From the NCBI RefSeq assembly GCF_007830495.1, contig NZ_VLKW01000001.1:682001-746000 (forward strand): a DNA stretch of 64,000 bases, read 5' to 3'. The notes under the pieces are model-generated. The model was given only the letters and a program-made list of their open reading frames with translations, was not told the origin of the DNA and searched no databases. Both the position numbers and the translations under genes were made by a program. Below, piece after piece: positions 37,396 through 45,402 of the stretch; within the stretch, counting starts at the first letter, position 1, and each line of letters starts with the position of its first letter. Source of the stretch: Pseudoduganella flava. GTDB taxonomy: Bacteria; Pseudomonadota; Gammaproteobacteria; Burkholderiales; Burkholderiaceae_D.

Positions 37396-37593
37396 ATGGA
37401 CGCGATGAGTATTGCCCGGTTGTCGACAACGATCGCCGAAACGGGTACCCGGGAAGAAGTCAGCATGGCTGTCCTGAAGAAGGCGATGGATGCGCAGGCA
37501 TCGTCCGCCGCTGCGCTGATCGACGCTTTGCCGCCGGTACAGTCGACGAACCTGCCGCCGCACCTGGGCAACCACGTCAACACGACCGCTTGA
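37396..37593 (+). CDS. YjfB-family putative motility protein
   Basis: This is a 65-residue protein of the YjfB family (often annotated putative motility protein; function unestablished). The features are MDAMSIARLSTTIAETGTRE, a central helix (VSMAVLKKAMDAQASSAAAL) and a C-terminal tail ending HLGNHVNTTA. GGAGG precedes the ATG at a close spacing, and a strong terminator follows 20 bases after the stop, so it is a monocistronic small gene. Confidence 0.75.
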   Translation: MDAMSIARLSTTIAETGTREEVSMAVLKKAMDAQASSAAALIDALPPVQSTNLPPHLGNHVNTTA

Positions 37594-37613
37594 GCGTGCC
37601 CCCGAGCGCGCAC

Positions 37614-37648
37614 ACCCGTGGGGCCGCGAGGCACCGCGGGTTTTTTTT
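37614..37648 (+). terminator. Intrinsic terminator after the YjfB-like gene
   Basis: The stem ACCCGTGG/CCGCGGGT (8 bp with one G-T pair) is followed by a run of eight T residues. Confidence 0.85.
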
Positions 37649-37711
37649 CGTGGCGCTGTTCGCATTAAGTCGGCTTGACGATTGGAACGGAACTTTTTGC
37701 TGAGGATGCGG

Positions 37712-37831
37712 TCACTTCCAGCGCTCCTCCGGCGTTACCGCCAGCTTGAGCCAATCTGCCGCCGCCGTGGCCTTGCCGTCGTCGAGCACACGCTGCCAAC
37801 TGGAATAGTTGAGCAGAAGAAGTTCCCCCAC
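37712..37831 (-). other. Short reading frame with protein-like C-terminus, possible gene remnant
   Basis: A 39-codon frame opens at a GTG (37831) and ends ADWLKLAVTPEERWK followed by TGA. Its Trp/Asp/Lys-rich text (NYSSWQRVLDDGKATAAADW) reads like a real protein end rather than a GC-rich shadow. It has no clear ribosome binding site, and a stop lies a few codons upstream. It could be a decayed gene or a very small protein in the gap between the YjfB and bufA genes. Confidence 0.3.
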
Positions 37832-37930
37832 TTTGCGCGAACAGCACCTTTTTCGTCAGGGCGCGGCGGATTTCGCTAGAATCTCCTTGTTGCGCGGCAA
37901 TGGGCCGCGCCCCATAACCAGGAGACCACG

Positions 37931-38191
37931 ATGAACAAGCACGCGATGATCGCCGCCGCACTGGCGACCGTTTGCGCGGCCGGCACCGCCAGCGCCGACA
38001 TGGGCGGCACCGCCGACAAGGAAAAATGCTACGGCGTCGCCAAGGCCGGCCAGAACGATTGCGCGGCGGCGGACGGCGCGCACGGCTGCGCGGCAATGGC
38101 CAAGACGGACAACGCGCCGGCCGAGTGGAAGTGGGTCGCGAAAGGCAGCTGCGAAAAACTGGGCGGCAAGACGACGCCCCCGGCCAAGTAA
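37931..38191 (+). CDS. bufA1: Bufferin-type RiPP precursor (BufA1, DUF2282)
   Basis: This 86-residue precursor of a metal-binding bufferin has a Sec-type signal peptide ([22 protein letters not shown]). The Cys-rich core has four Cys ([33 protein letters not shown]), the DUF2282 pattern. Family knowledge: after modification of core Cys residues by a DUF692 oxidase, bufferins bind copper in the periplasm and protect the cell. The modifying enzyme is encoded 33 bases downstream. AGGAG precedes the ATG and a TAGAAT -10-like element lies about 50 bases upstream. Confidence 0.9.
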   Translation: MNKHAMIAAALATVCAAGTASADMGGTADKEKCYGVAKAGQNDCAAADGAHGCAAMAKTDNAPAEWKWVAKGSCEKLGGKTTPPAK

Positions 38192-38224
38192 GCCGCATCT
38201 GCGGTTGATCCGGTGGAGAAGGCG

Positions 38225-39856
38225 GTGAGCGCGCCGGTCGGCGTCGGCCTGCGGGCCCCGCACTACCGCGATTTCCTCGACGGCCGGCCCCGCGCCGGGT
38301 GGCTCGAGGTCCATACCGAGAACTACCTCGCACCGGGCGGGCGCGACGCGCACCTGCTGCGCCGCCTGCGCCGCGATTATCCCGTCAGCCTGCATGGCGT
38401 GGGGCTGGGCCTGGGCTCCGCGCACGGCTTCGCCCCGGCGCACCTGGAGCGCGTGCGCGCGTTGGTGGCCGACATCGACCCTTTCCTCGTTTCCGAACAC
38501 CTGTGCTGGGGCGCGATCCGCGGCCGCCAGCTGCACGACCTGCTGCCGCTCGTGCTGGACGACGCCGCGCTCGATCTCGTCGCATCCCGCGTCCAGCAGG
38601 TGCAGGAGGCGCTGGGGCGCCGCATCCTCATCGAGAACGTGTCGACCTATGTGCGCTGGCCGGGCGACGCGATGAGCGAAGCCGGGTTCCTCGCCGCGCT
38701 GGCGCGCCGCACCGGCTGCGGCGTGCTGCTGGACGTGAACAACCTGTACGTCAACCAGTGCAACCATGGCGAGGACGCGCTGGCCGCGCTGGCGGCCCTC
38801 CCGCCCGGCATCGTCGGCGAGATCCACCTCGGCGGGCACCTCGTCACGCCGGCGGCCGTCATCGACCACCATGGCGCGGCGATCGCGGCACCCGTATGGG
38901 CGCTGTACGAAGCGGCGCTGGCGCGCTTTGGCGCCGTGCCGACATTGATCGAATGGGATACCGACGTGCCGCCGTTGGACGTGCTGCTGGCCGAAGCGGA
39001 CCGCGCCGCCGCGCTGATGCAGCGTCACGCGCCCGCCATGAAGGCAGACCTGCCGGCGCCGCAAGCCGGCCCCGCACCGGTGGCCGAGACGCTGGCGGCC
39101 GGGCAGGCGGAGTTCGCGGCCGCATTGCTGTCCGGCGCCGCACCCGCCGGCTTGCCGCCGCAGCGGCTGGCGATCTACCGGGGCAACCTGACGGGCGGCT
39201 GGACGAAGGCACTGCGCGCCGCGTTCCCCGTCGTCGCGGAACTGGTCGGCGACGATTTCTTCGCCGCGCTGGCGGCGGAGTATGGCCGCGGCCATCCGAC
39301 GGACGACCCGGACCTGAACGCATTCGGCGCTCGCTTCGCCGCGTTCCTCGACGGCTTCCCGCACGTGGCCGAGCTGCCGTATCTGCCCGACGTGGCGCGG
39401 CTGGAATGGCTGCTGCACCGGGCCTATTACGCGGCCGATGCCCGCTCGCTGGCGCCGGGCGACCTGGCGCATCTGAGCCCGGAAGCGTTCGCGGCATCGG
39501 CCGTGACGTTTAACCCGGCCGCGGTCGTGTTTGCGTCGCGCTGGGCCGTCGTGCCGCTGTGGCTGGCGCACCAGCCGGAGCGGGGCGTGCCGTTCCCCGC
39601 CGAGATCGCGCAGGCGTCCGCCGCCCTCGTCCACCGCGCCGGCTGGCGGCCGGACGTGCTGGCGCTGGATGCGGCGAATTACCGCGCGCTGGCGCTGCTG
39701 GAGCAGGGCGGGACGATGGGACAGGCGCTGGATGCGGCCCTGGATGTGGATCAGTATGCAGGAGAGAATGCCGGGCCGGCGTTCGACGTGGCAGCAAGCC
39801 TCGCGCAGTGGCTGGCGTGCGGCGCCTTCGCGGGGCTGCGCACCCCGGCCGGATGA
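38225..39856 (+). CDS. bufBC: Fused BufB-BufC: DUF692 multinuclear iron oxidase plus DUF2063 partner
   Basis: This single 543-residue protein joins two RiPP maturation partners that are normally separate. Residues 1 to about 275 form the DUF692 (MbnB/HvfB/BufB) TIM-barrel oxidase with its metal-site motifs: [51 protein letters not shown] and LIEWDTDVP. After a Pro/Ala linker, residues about 290-540 are a DUF2063 (HvfC/BufC-type) partner domain: [27 protein letters not shown] and [16 protein letters not shown]. The GTG at 38225 has GGAGAAGG just upstream; a GTG at 38213 is less likely. It should modify the BufA1 core encoded next door. No BufD/DoxX gene follows. Confidence 0.9.
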   Translation: MSAPVGVGLRAPHYRDFLDGRPRAGWLEVHTENYLAPGGRDAHLLRRLRRDYPVSLHGVGLGLGSAHGFAPAHLERVRALVADIDPFLVSEHLCWGAIRGRQLHDLLPLVLDDAALDLVASRVQQVQEALGRRILIENVSTYVRWPGDAMSEAGFLAALARRTGCGVLLDVNNLYVNQCNHGEDALAALAALPPGIVGEIHLGGHLVTPAAVIDHHGAAIAAPVWALYEAALARFGAVPTLIEWDTDVPPLDVLLAEADRAAALMQRHAPAMKADLPAPQAGPAPVAETLAAGQAEFAAALLSGAAPAGLPPQRLAIYRGNLTGGWTKALRAAFPVVAELVGDDFFAALAAEYGRGHPTDDPDLNAFGARFAAFLDGFPHVAELPYLPDVARLEWLLHRAYYAADARSLAPGDLAHLSPEAFAASAVTFNPAAVVFASRWAVVPLWLAHQPERGVPFPAEIAQASAALVHRAGWRPDVLALDAANYRALALLEQGGTMGQALDAALDVDQYAGENAGPAFDVAASLAQWLACGAFAGLRTPAG

Positions 39857-39872
39857 AGGTAGTTGGAAGGCG

Positions 39873-40202
39873 TCAGTGGAAGGCGCGCAGCACCTTCGCT
39901 TCGCCGGTGCTGTCGTTGCAGCGCACGTTCGCTTCGTGGGTGGCGGCGATCATCCGCGCCAGCTGCGCTTCTTCGAAGCGCTCCAGTTCCTCGTTGGCGA
40001 CCGCCAGTGCCTGCGCCAGCTTGTCGCGGGCGGACTGGTACGAGCCCGTACGGAAGCGGTCGGTGCTGTTCAGCAGGTCTTCGGCGTTTTCAATGACTTG
40101 CCGCAGGTCGCCGATCAGCCGTTGTTGCGTCGGCAGCGCCGGTTGCGCGCCGGGTTGCCGGGGTTGTTGCGGCGGTTGTTGAGTTGGATCAAGATGGTCC
40201 AT
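39873..40202 (-). CDS. Hypothetical helical protein, ElaB/YqjD-like without TM
   Basis: This 109-residue protein has a Pro/Gln-rich N-terminus (DPTQQPPQQPRQPGAQPALP) followed by amphipathic helices (RLIGDLRQVIENAEDLLNST, RDKLAQALAVANEELERFEE). The helical part resembles DUF883 (ElaB/YqjD ribosome-tether) proteins, but the usual C-terminal membrane helix is missing. The second ATG (40202) has GGAG seven bases upstream and is chosen over the ATG at 40208. It converges with the bufBC gene. Confidence 0.6.
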   Translation of the reverse strand: MDHLDPTQQPPQQPRQPGAQPALPTQQRLIGDLRQVIENAEDLLNSTDRFRTGSYQSARDKLAQALAVANEELERFEEAQLARMIAATHEANVRCNDSTGEAKVLRAFH

Positions 40203-40268
40203 GCGCATGCTCCGGGTAAGGGATCCTGCCCACTATAGACACGTAAGTGACGCAGGATTTGCGACAGA

Positions 40269-40505
40269 TTAAGCCCCGTCGGCATCACCCTGGCCCAGCA
40301 CGACGATGCGCACGTCGCCCACCGTGACCTGCTGGCCAGCGCGAATCTTGGCGGTCTTGCGCAACTCCTGCTTGCCGTCCACCCGCACATCGCCGCTGGC
40401 GACGATCTGCTTGCCGGCGCCGCCGCTGTCGCACAGGCCGACAAGCTTCAGCAGCTGGTTCAGCTCGATGAATTCCGACGTCAGTTCAAATTCCACTTTT
40501 TCCAT
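40269..40505 (-). CDS. S4-domain RNA-binding protein (YbcJ-like)
   Basis: This 78-residue protein is essentially a single S4 fold: IELNQLLKLVGLCDSGGAGK, IVASGDVRVDGKQELRKTAK and RAGQQVTVGDVRIVVL. The family includes E. coli YbcJ and is presumed to bind structured RNA. GAGG lies five bases before the ATG. It is upstream of the disordered/helical gene at 39873 and downstream of fumC on the minus strand. Confidence 0.88.
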   Translation of the reverse strand: MEKVEFELTSEFIELNQLLKLVGLCDSGGAGKQIVASGDVRVDGKQELRKTAKIRAGQQVTVGDVRIVVLGQGDADGA

Positions 40506-40600
40506 TTTATCCTCGTTCCGATCAGGGCCGCGCACTTTATTGTTGAGTTACCAATTGACTGGTTGCTAATTCGCGTCACGCGGCCCCGCGGGCTCGGGAA

Positions 40601-41998
40601 TCAGCCTTTCGCGCCGGGGCGGGTCATGGCCAGCGGCACGATCCACTGGTCGAACTGCTCGGCCGTCACGTAGCCCAGCGCCAGCGCCGCTTCCTTCAGC
40701 GTGCTGCCTTCGTGCTGGGCCTTCTTCGCGATTTGCGCGGCGCGATCATACCCGATGTGGGGTGCCAGCGCCGTCACCAGCATCAGCGAGCGCTCCATCA
40801 ATTCGCCGATGCGTTCCCGGTTCGGCTCGATGCCGCGGGCGCAGTGCTCGTCGAAGCTGCGCATGCCGTCCGCCAGCAGGCGCGCGCTTTGCAGGAAGTT
40901 GTGGGCGATCAGCGGCTTGTAGACGTTCAGCTCGAAGTTGCCGGACGCGCCACCCATCGTGATCGCCACGTCGTTGCCGAACACCTGGCAGCACAGCATC
41001 GTCAGCGCCTCGCACTGGGTAGGATTGACCTTGCCCGGCATGATCGAGCTGCCCGGTTCGTTTTCGGGAATCGTGATCTCGCCCAGGCCCGAGCGGGGGC
41101 CGGACGCCATCCAGCGCACGTCGTTGGCGATCTTGAACAGGCCCGCCGCCAGCGTCTTCAGCGCGCCATGCGCCGCTACCAGCGCCTCGTGGCCGGCCAG
41201 CGCGGCGAACTTGTTGTCCGCGCTCCTGAACGGCAGCTGCAGCCGCTGCGCCAGTTCGGCCGCGATGCGCGTGGCGTATTCCGGGTGGGAGTTCAGGCCC
41301 GTGCCGACGGCCGTGCCGCCGGCCGCCAGTTCCAGCACGGCGGGCAGCGCGTGTTCGAGCGCCCGCTGTGCGTGGTCCAGTTGCGCGACATAGCCGGAGA
41401 ATTCCTGGCCCAAGGTCAGCGGCGTGGCGTCCTGCAGGTGGGTGCGGCCGATCTTGACGATGTCGGCAAACGCCTGTGCCTTCGCCGACAGCGTGGCGCG
41501 CAGCTGGCGCAGCGCCGGCACCACGTCCGTCGCCAGCGCAACGCCGGCCGCCACGTGCATCGCCGTCGGGAAGATGTCGTTCGACGACTGGCCCTTGTTG
41601 ACGTCGTCGTTCGGGTGCAGCTTGCGCTCCTCGCCGCGCACGCCGCCCAGCAGTTCGGAGCCGCGGTTCGCGAGCACCTCGTTCATGTTCATGTTCGATT
41701 GCGTGCCGGAGCCGGTCTGCCATACGGACAGCGGGAATTCTCCGGCATGGCGGCCTGCCAGCACCTCGTCCGCGGCGCGCACGATCGCGTCGGCCTTGGT
41801 CGGATCGAGCACGCCCAGGTCGACGTTGACCCGCGCGGCGGCGCGCTTCACGTTCGCCAGCGCGGCGATCAGTTCCGGCGCCATCTTCTCGGTGGAGATG
41901 TGGAAGTGGTGCAGCGAGCGCTGCGTCTGGGCGCCCCACAGCTGGTCCGCCGGCACGTCGATCGGGCCAAAACTGTCACGCTCGGTTCTGGTGTTCAT
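40601..41998 (-). CDS. fumC: Class II fumarate hydratase
   Basis: FumC interconverts fumarate and L-malate in the TCA cycle without an iron-sulfur cluster. It has 465 residues, the family length. Motifs are [20 protein letters not shown], the substrate-binding [23 protein letters not shown], and the superfamily signature [15 protein letters not shown]. The iron-independent class is typical of the aerobic betaproteobacterial TCA cycle. Confidence 0.97.
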   Translation of the reverse strand: MNTRTERDSFGPIDVPADQLWGAQTQRSLHHFHISTEKMAPELIAALANVKRAAARVNVDLGVLDPTKADAIVRAADEVLAGRHAGEFPLSVWQTGSGTQSNMNMNEVLANRGSELLGGVRGEERKLHPNDDVNKGQSSNDIFPTAMHVAAGVALATDVVPALRQLRATLSAKAQAFADIVKIGRTHLQDATPLTLGQEFSGYVAQLDHAQRALEHALPAVLELAAGGTAVGTGLNSHPEYATRIAAELAQRLQLPFRSADNKFAALAGHEALVAAHGALKTLAAGLFKIANDVRWMASGPRSGLGEITIPENEPGSSIMPGKVNPTQCEALTMLCCQVFGNDVAITMGGASGNFELNVYKPLIAHNFLQSARLLADGMRSFDEHCARGIEPNRERIGELMERSLMLVTALAPHIGYDRAAQIAKKAQHEGSTLKEAALALGYVTAEQFDQWIVPLAMTRPGAKG

Positions 41999-42130
41999 GG
42001 GCTTCCTTTGTGAATGTGATGTTTTTAGTGTAACCCAGCGACGAAATTCCGTTTGGGCACTTCAGCGCCCGGAATTTCCGCCGTTAAAGACTTACGTCCC
42101 GGAAATTCCTGTTTACCGACCGCCGCAATC

Positions 42131-43792
42131 ATGCCGTTCACTTCCCGACCTTTCGTGCTGGCGCTGGCCCTGGCCGCCGCCGGCGTAGAAGCCGCCGAGC
42201 TGGGCGAGGCGACCGTCCGCTCGTACATCGGCCAGCCGCTGTCGGCCGATATCGAGCTGACGGACCTGTCCCCGCAGGACCTGGCGGAATTGCAAGCCCG
42301 CCTGGCGCGGCCGGACGTGTTCCAGGGCGCGAACGTGACGATGCACCCGGCCCTGGCCGGCGCCAATATCTCGGTGGTGCGCAAGGACCAGCGCCGCGTG
42401 CTGCACGTGACGACGAACGGCCCCGTGCAGGCGGAAGTGCTGCACCTGTTCTTCCAGCTGTCGGCCGGGGGCAGGGACCGCGTGCGCGGCGTGTCGTTGT
42501 GGCTGACGCAGGATCCGGCGCCGCCGGCCCGCGTCGCGACTGCTCCGGCCGCTCCGGTCGTCGCCCCGGCTACTGCTCCGGCTGCCGAGCGCGCCGACAA
42601 GCCCACGGCGCGCCGGCCCGCCGATGGCGGCCCGCAACTGGTGGCGATGGCGGCCGCCGGCAAGGAAGCAACCAAGGGTGAGCGCGAGCTGCTGGGTGCC
42701 GTCGAGCGTGCCTTTGCCGCGCGGGCGCCGAAGGCCCCGCCGCCGCCTGCGCAACCGGCCAAGCCGGCGCCGTCCGCTGCCGAAGTACGGCGCGAGGCGC
42801 TGAAGTACGCGTCCACGGCGGACGACTTCAAGCGCGGCGCAAAGTCGGCCCCGGCGCCGGAGGAAAAAAAGGAAGCCAAGAGCGCGCCGCGGCTGCCGCT
42901 GGCGTCGAAGGCCGACCTGGCGGAAGCGGCACGGGCCACGCGGGCCGGCATCGAGGAGGCGTCGCATGCGACGCCTGCGCACGCGACGCCTGCGCACGCC
43001 ACGCCGGCCGCGCCGGCCAAGGCGAGCAAGGTGGCGCAGGCCGAGCCGGCGCCCGTGAAAGCCCCGGTCCCTGAAGCGCCCGCCAAGGCGGCGCCCGCCC
43101 AGACGGACCCGGCGATGATGAAGAAGCTGGCCGAGCTGGAAAGCAAGTTGAAGTCGTTGCAGGCGCAGGTGGCAAGCAGCGCGCCCGCCGTGGCCCGGCC
43201 GGCCGCCGCTCAGCCGGTTGCCGCCCAGCCGGCGGCGGCGCACGCCGCGCCCGCGCCCGCACAGCCTGTCGCCCCGGCCGCCGCCCCTGCCATCGCGGCA
43301 GCGGCCAAGCCGGCACCGGCACCCGCCAAGCCTGACCCGGCACCGTCCAAGCCGGTCGCACCGCCGGCCGAGCCGGCCCCGCAGCTGGCGGCGGCACCGC
43401 ATTCCGCCGAACCCGAATCCGACAAGCACGTCGCCGCGCAGGATGAGCTTCCGGCTGCCGAGAGCAAGCACGTCGCCGCCAGCGCGCAGCCGACCAGCGC
43501 GGCCGCCGTGGCCACCGTCGACGAAGCAAAGCCGAAGGAGCCGGTGCCGCCCGTCGAGCCGCCGCCGGCCGAAAAGAAGGAGATCAAGATCTCGCGGCCA
43601 AAGATCCTGACGTTCCTGTTCGCCGGGAGTCTCGTGCTGCTGCTCGTGTTCGGCACCGTCGTCCACTTCGTGCGGAAGGCAAAGATGAAACGCAGCCCGG
43701 TCGTGCGGCAGAGCTGGCGGCGTGACGACGACGATGACGCGCTGGCCCGCAAGGAGCCGACGGCCGCGGAACCGGAGGCGAAGCAGGAGTGA
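42131..43792 (+). CDS. FimV/HubP-like polar membrane protein
   Basis: This 553-residue protein has a signal peptide (MPFTSRPFVLALALAAAGVEA) and the FimV N-terminal domain (AELGEATVRSYIGQPLSADI ... VWLTQ-like end). A long Ala/Pro/Lys-rich region with a short coiled coil follows (MMKKLAELESKLKSLQAQVA). Near the C-terminus is one TM helix (ILTFLFAGSLVLLLVFGTVV) and a basic cytoplasmic tail. FimV proteins organise cell poles and type IV pili. There is no visible LysM, which is usual but can be divergent. The ATG at 42131 is set by the signal peptide. Confidence 0.82.
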   Translation: MPFTSRPFVLALALAAAGVEAAELGEATVRSYIGQPLSADIELTDLSPQDLAELQARLARPDVFQGANVTMHPALAGANISVVRKDQRRVLHVTTNGPVQAEVLHLFFQLSAGGRDRVRGVSLWLTQDPAPPARVATAPAAPVVAPATAPAAERADKPTARRPADGGPQLVAMAAAGKEATKGERELLGAVERAFAARAPKAPPPPAQPAKPAPSAAEVRREALKYASTADDFKRGAKSAPAPEEKKEAKSAPRLPLASKADLAEAARATRAGIEEASHATPAHATPAHATPAAPAKASKVAQAEPAPVKAPVPEAPAKAAPAQTDPAMMKKLAELESKLKSLQAQVASSAPAVARPAAAQPVAAQPAAAHAAPAPAQPVAPAAAPAIAAAAKPAPAPAKPDPAPSKPVAPPAEPAPQLAAAPHSAEPESDKHVAAQDELPAAESKHVAASAQPTSAAAVATVDEAKPKEPVPPVEPPPAEKKEIKISRPKILTFLFAGSLVLLLVFGTVVHFVRKAKMKRSPVVRQSWRRDDDDDALARKEPTAAEPEAKQE

Positions 43793-43844
43793 AGCAGAGG
43801 AGTGACGCAGAAACCACGGGCAGGAAAACGAAGCCCAAAAACAC

Positions 43845-43870
43845 AAAGCGCCCGGCAAGGGCGCTTTTGT
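43845..43870. terminator. Bidirectional terminator between fimV-like and fliT-like genes
   Basis: AAAGCGCC pairs with GGCGCTTT (loop CGGCAAG), with T-rich tracts on both sides, between two converging genes. Confidence 0.8.
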
Positions 43871-43893
43871 TTTGTTCTCCGCGGAAGGGAGGA

Positions 43894-44160
43894 TCAGCCG
43901 TTCAGGCGGCCCATCCACGGTTCCGTCACGTCGCGGATCGCGCGGTCGTTGGCGAGGATCTGCTTGAGCAGGTCGATCTTGCGCTGGCGGGCGTTGCCTT
44001 GCAGCGCAGGCACGCCGCCAAGGGCCGGCACCGCCTGTGCGGCGCACTGGTTTTCCAGGTTGTCCAGGCCGTTCCAATCGCTCATCTGGGCGGCCACCAC
44101 CATTTTGCTGGTCAAGCCGGCAATGTTTTCGTACATCGAGAGGACTTCGGTGGAGGTCAT
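43894..44160 (-). CDS. FliT-like flagellar chaperone candidate
   Basis: This is an 88-residue all-helical protein. MTSTEVLSMYENIAGLTSKM followed by DWNGLDNLENQCA and a C-terminal helix (IDLLKQILANDRAIRDVTEP) fits the FliT pattern, a chaperone for the flagellar cap protein FliD. No flagellar genes are adjacent, so this rests on the sequence pattern alone. The ATG at 44160 lacks an obvious ribosome binding site. It converges with the FimV-like gene across a terminator. Confidence 0.6.
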   Translation of the reverse strand: MTSTEVLSMYENIAGLTSKMVVAAQMSDWNGLDNLENQCAAQAVPALGGVPALQGNARQRKIDLLKQILANDRAIRDVTEPWMGRLNG

Positions 44161-44282
44161 GACGCGCCCGGTAAAATCGTGAATGGAGTACTGCTTGTCA
44201 GGATTTACGTCACGGGCGGCGGAAACTTTAGGCCTTTTTGAAAAAAAATTTGAAAATAGTTCCCGGCATTGCCTGGAAAGCA

Positions 44283-44306
44283 AAATCGCCGCGGAGGCGG
44301 CGATTT
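44283..44306 (-). terminator. Hairpin after the HDOD gene
   Basis: AAATCGCCGC pairs with GCGGCGATTT around GGAG. Read on the minus strand it is followed by TTTTGC. It lies 28 bases after the HDOD stop codon. Confidence 0.6.
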
Positions 44307-44334
44307 AGTTGGCGGATCGTGTTACTTGTGTTGC

Positions 44335-45162
44335 TTACTTCATCATCTCGTCGAGGCCGGCGGCCAGTTCGTCCAGCGGCGGCATGTCGTCGATGACGGT
44401 CTCGGCATCCAGCCCCAGCACCTCGGCGACGGCCGTGGGGAAGCGGGCGGCCAGCTCTTCCGAGGATAAATCCGCTTGCTGCGGGCGGGCACGCCAGGCG
44501 GCGATGTGCACGATGGCGGCCAGCCGGTCCACGGCGCCCCGTTCCAGCGGGGCAGGGAAGGCCGCGATCGCATCGGAGAACGCGGCGGGGAACTGCCAGC
44601 GGCGAGCCAGCTCGGCACCCGCGTCCGCGTAGCAGAAGCCCAGCGTTTCCTTCTCGACGGCCAGGCGGCGTTCGTCCAGCGCCGGCACGATGCCATCCAG
44701 TTCCGCGGCCTTGGCCGGAATGGCCGAGTGGATCACCAGTTCGCCGATCGCGTGCATCATGCCGATCGTGAACGCCAGTTCCTGGTTGTCGCGGGTCTTC
44801 TTCGCGATCCATTTGGCGGCCACGCCGGTGCGCATGCTATAGCGCCAGAAGTCCGTCAGGTCCAGTCCGGTCACCGACTTGAAGCCGTTGACGAGGCCCG
44901 AACTGATGACGAGCGTGCGGACGGCAACAAAGCCCAGCATCAGCACGGCGTCCTCGACGGTACCGATACTGCGCGACACGTTGTAGTAGGCGGAATTGGC
45001 CAGGCGCAGCAATTTCGCGCTGAGCACCGGGTCGAGCGACACCTTTTTCGCAATATCCTCGGTCGACACGGACGCCTTGTCGAAGCTGGCGATCAGCTCC
45101 TGGACGACCTTCGGCGCGGTAGGCAACGCGGTGGGGTTATCGAATAAATCCTCCAGGGTCAT
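44335..45162 (-). CDS. HDOD-domain signalling protein
   Basis: This 275-residue protein consists of one HDOD domain (about residues 10-205): LPTAPKVVQELIASFDKAS, KVSLDPVLSAKLLRLANSAY and IGTVEDAVLMLGFVAVRTLV are diagnostic. HDOD proteins resemble HD-GYP phosphodiesterases without the catalytic residues and act as signalling scaffolds. A Glu-rich C-terminal tail ends DELAAGLDEMMK. It is transcribed separately from the M13 peptidase gene that diverges from it. Confidence 0.93.
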   Translation of the reverse strand: MTLEDLFDNPTALPTAPKVVQELIASFDKASVSTEDIAKKVSLDPVLSAKLLRLANSAYYNVSRSIGTVEDAVLMLGFVAVRTLVISSGLVNGFKSVTGLDLTDFWRYSMRTGVAAKWIAKKTRDNQELAFTIGMMHAIGELVIHSAIPAKAAELDGIVPALDERRLAVEKETLGFCYADAGAELARRWQFPAAFSDAIAAFPAPLERGAVDRLAAIVHIAAWRARPQQADLSSEELAARFPTAVAEVLGLDAETVIDDMPPLDELAAGLDEMMK

Positions 45163-45402
45163 GGTGCTCTCCTTAAATCTTGTTGCCGTAGGTGAACTAT
45201 AGCGGGATTCGCGGGCCTACAGAAGGGCTTTCGCGCGTTCGCGTGGCGATTGGGGCACATAAAATTCGTTCCCGGCGTGCAGGCCGTCGCGGATTCCTGC
45301 AGTCTGTCGCACATCGCTCGCCGGCGGAGCGCGCTTGCGGCACAGTGCAAACTGGCGTATTACGCCATCATCGTTCATACATTGAGGATAACAAGGAACT
45401 TT

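Noticed and set aside
38213..38225. GTG at 38213 as start of the BufBC protein
   Set aside because: No ribosome site precedes it, while GGAGAAGG precedes the GTG at 38225.
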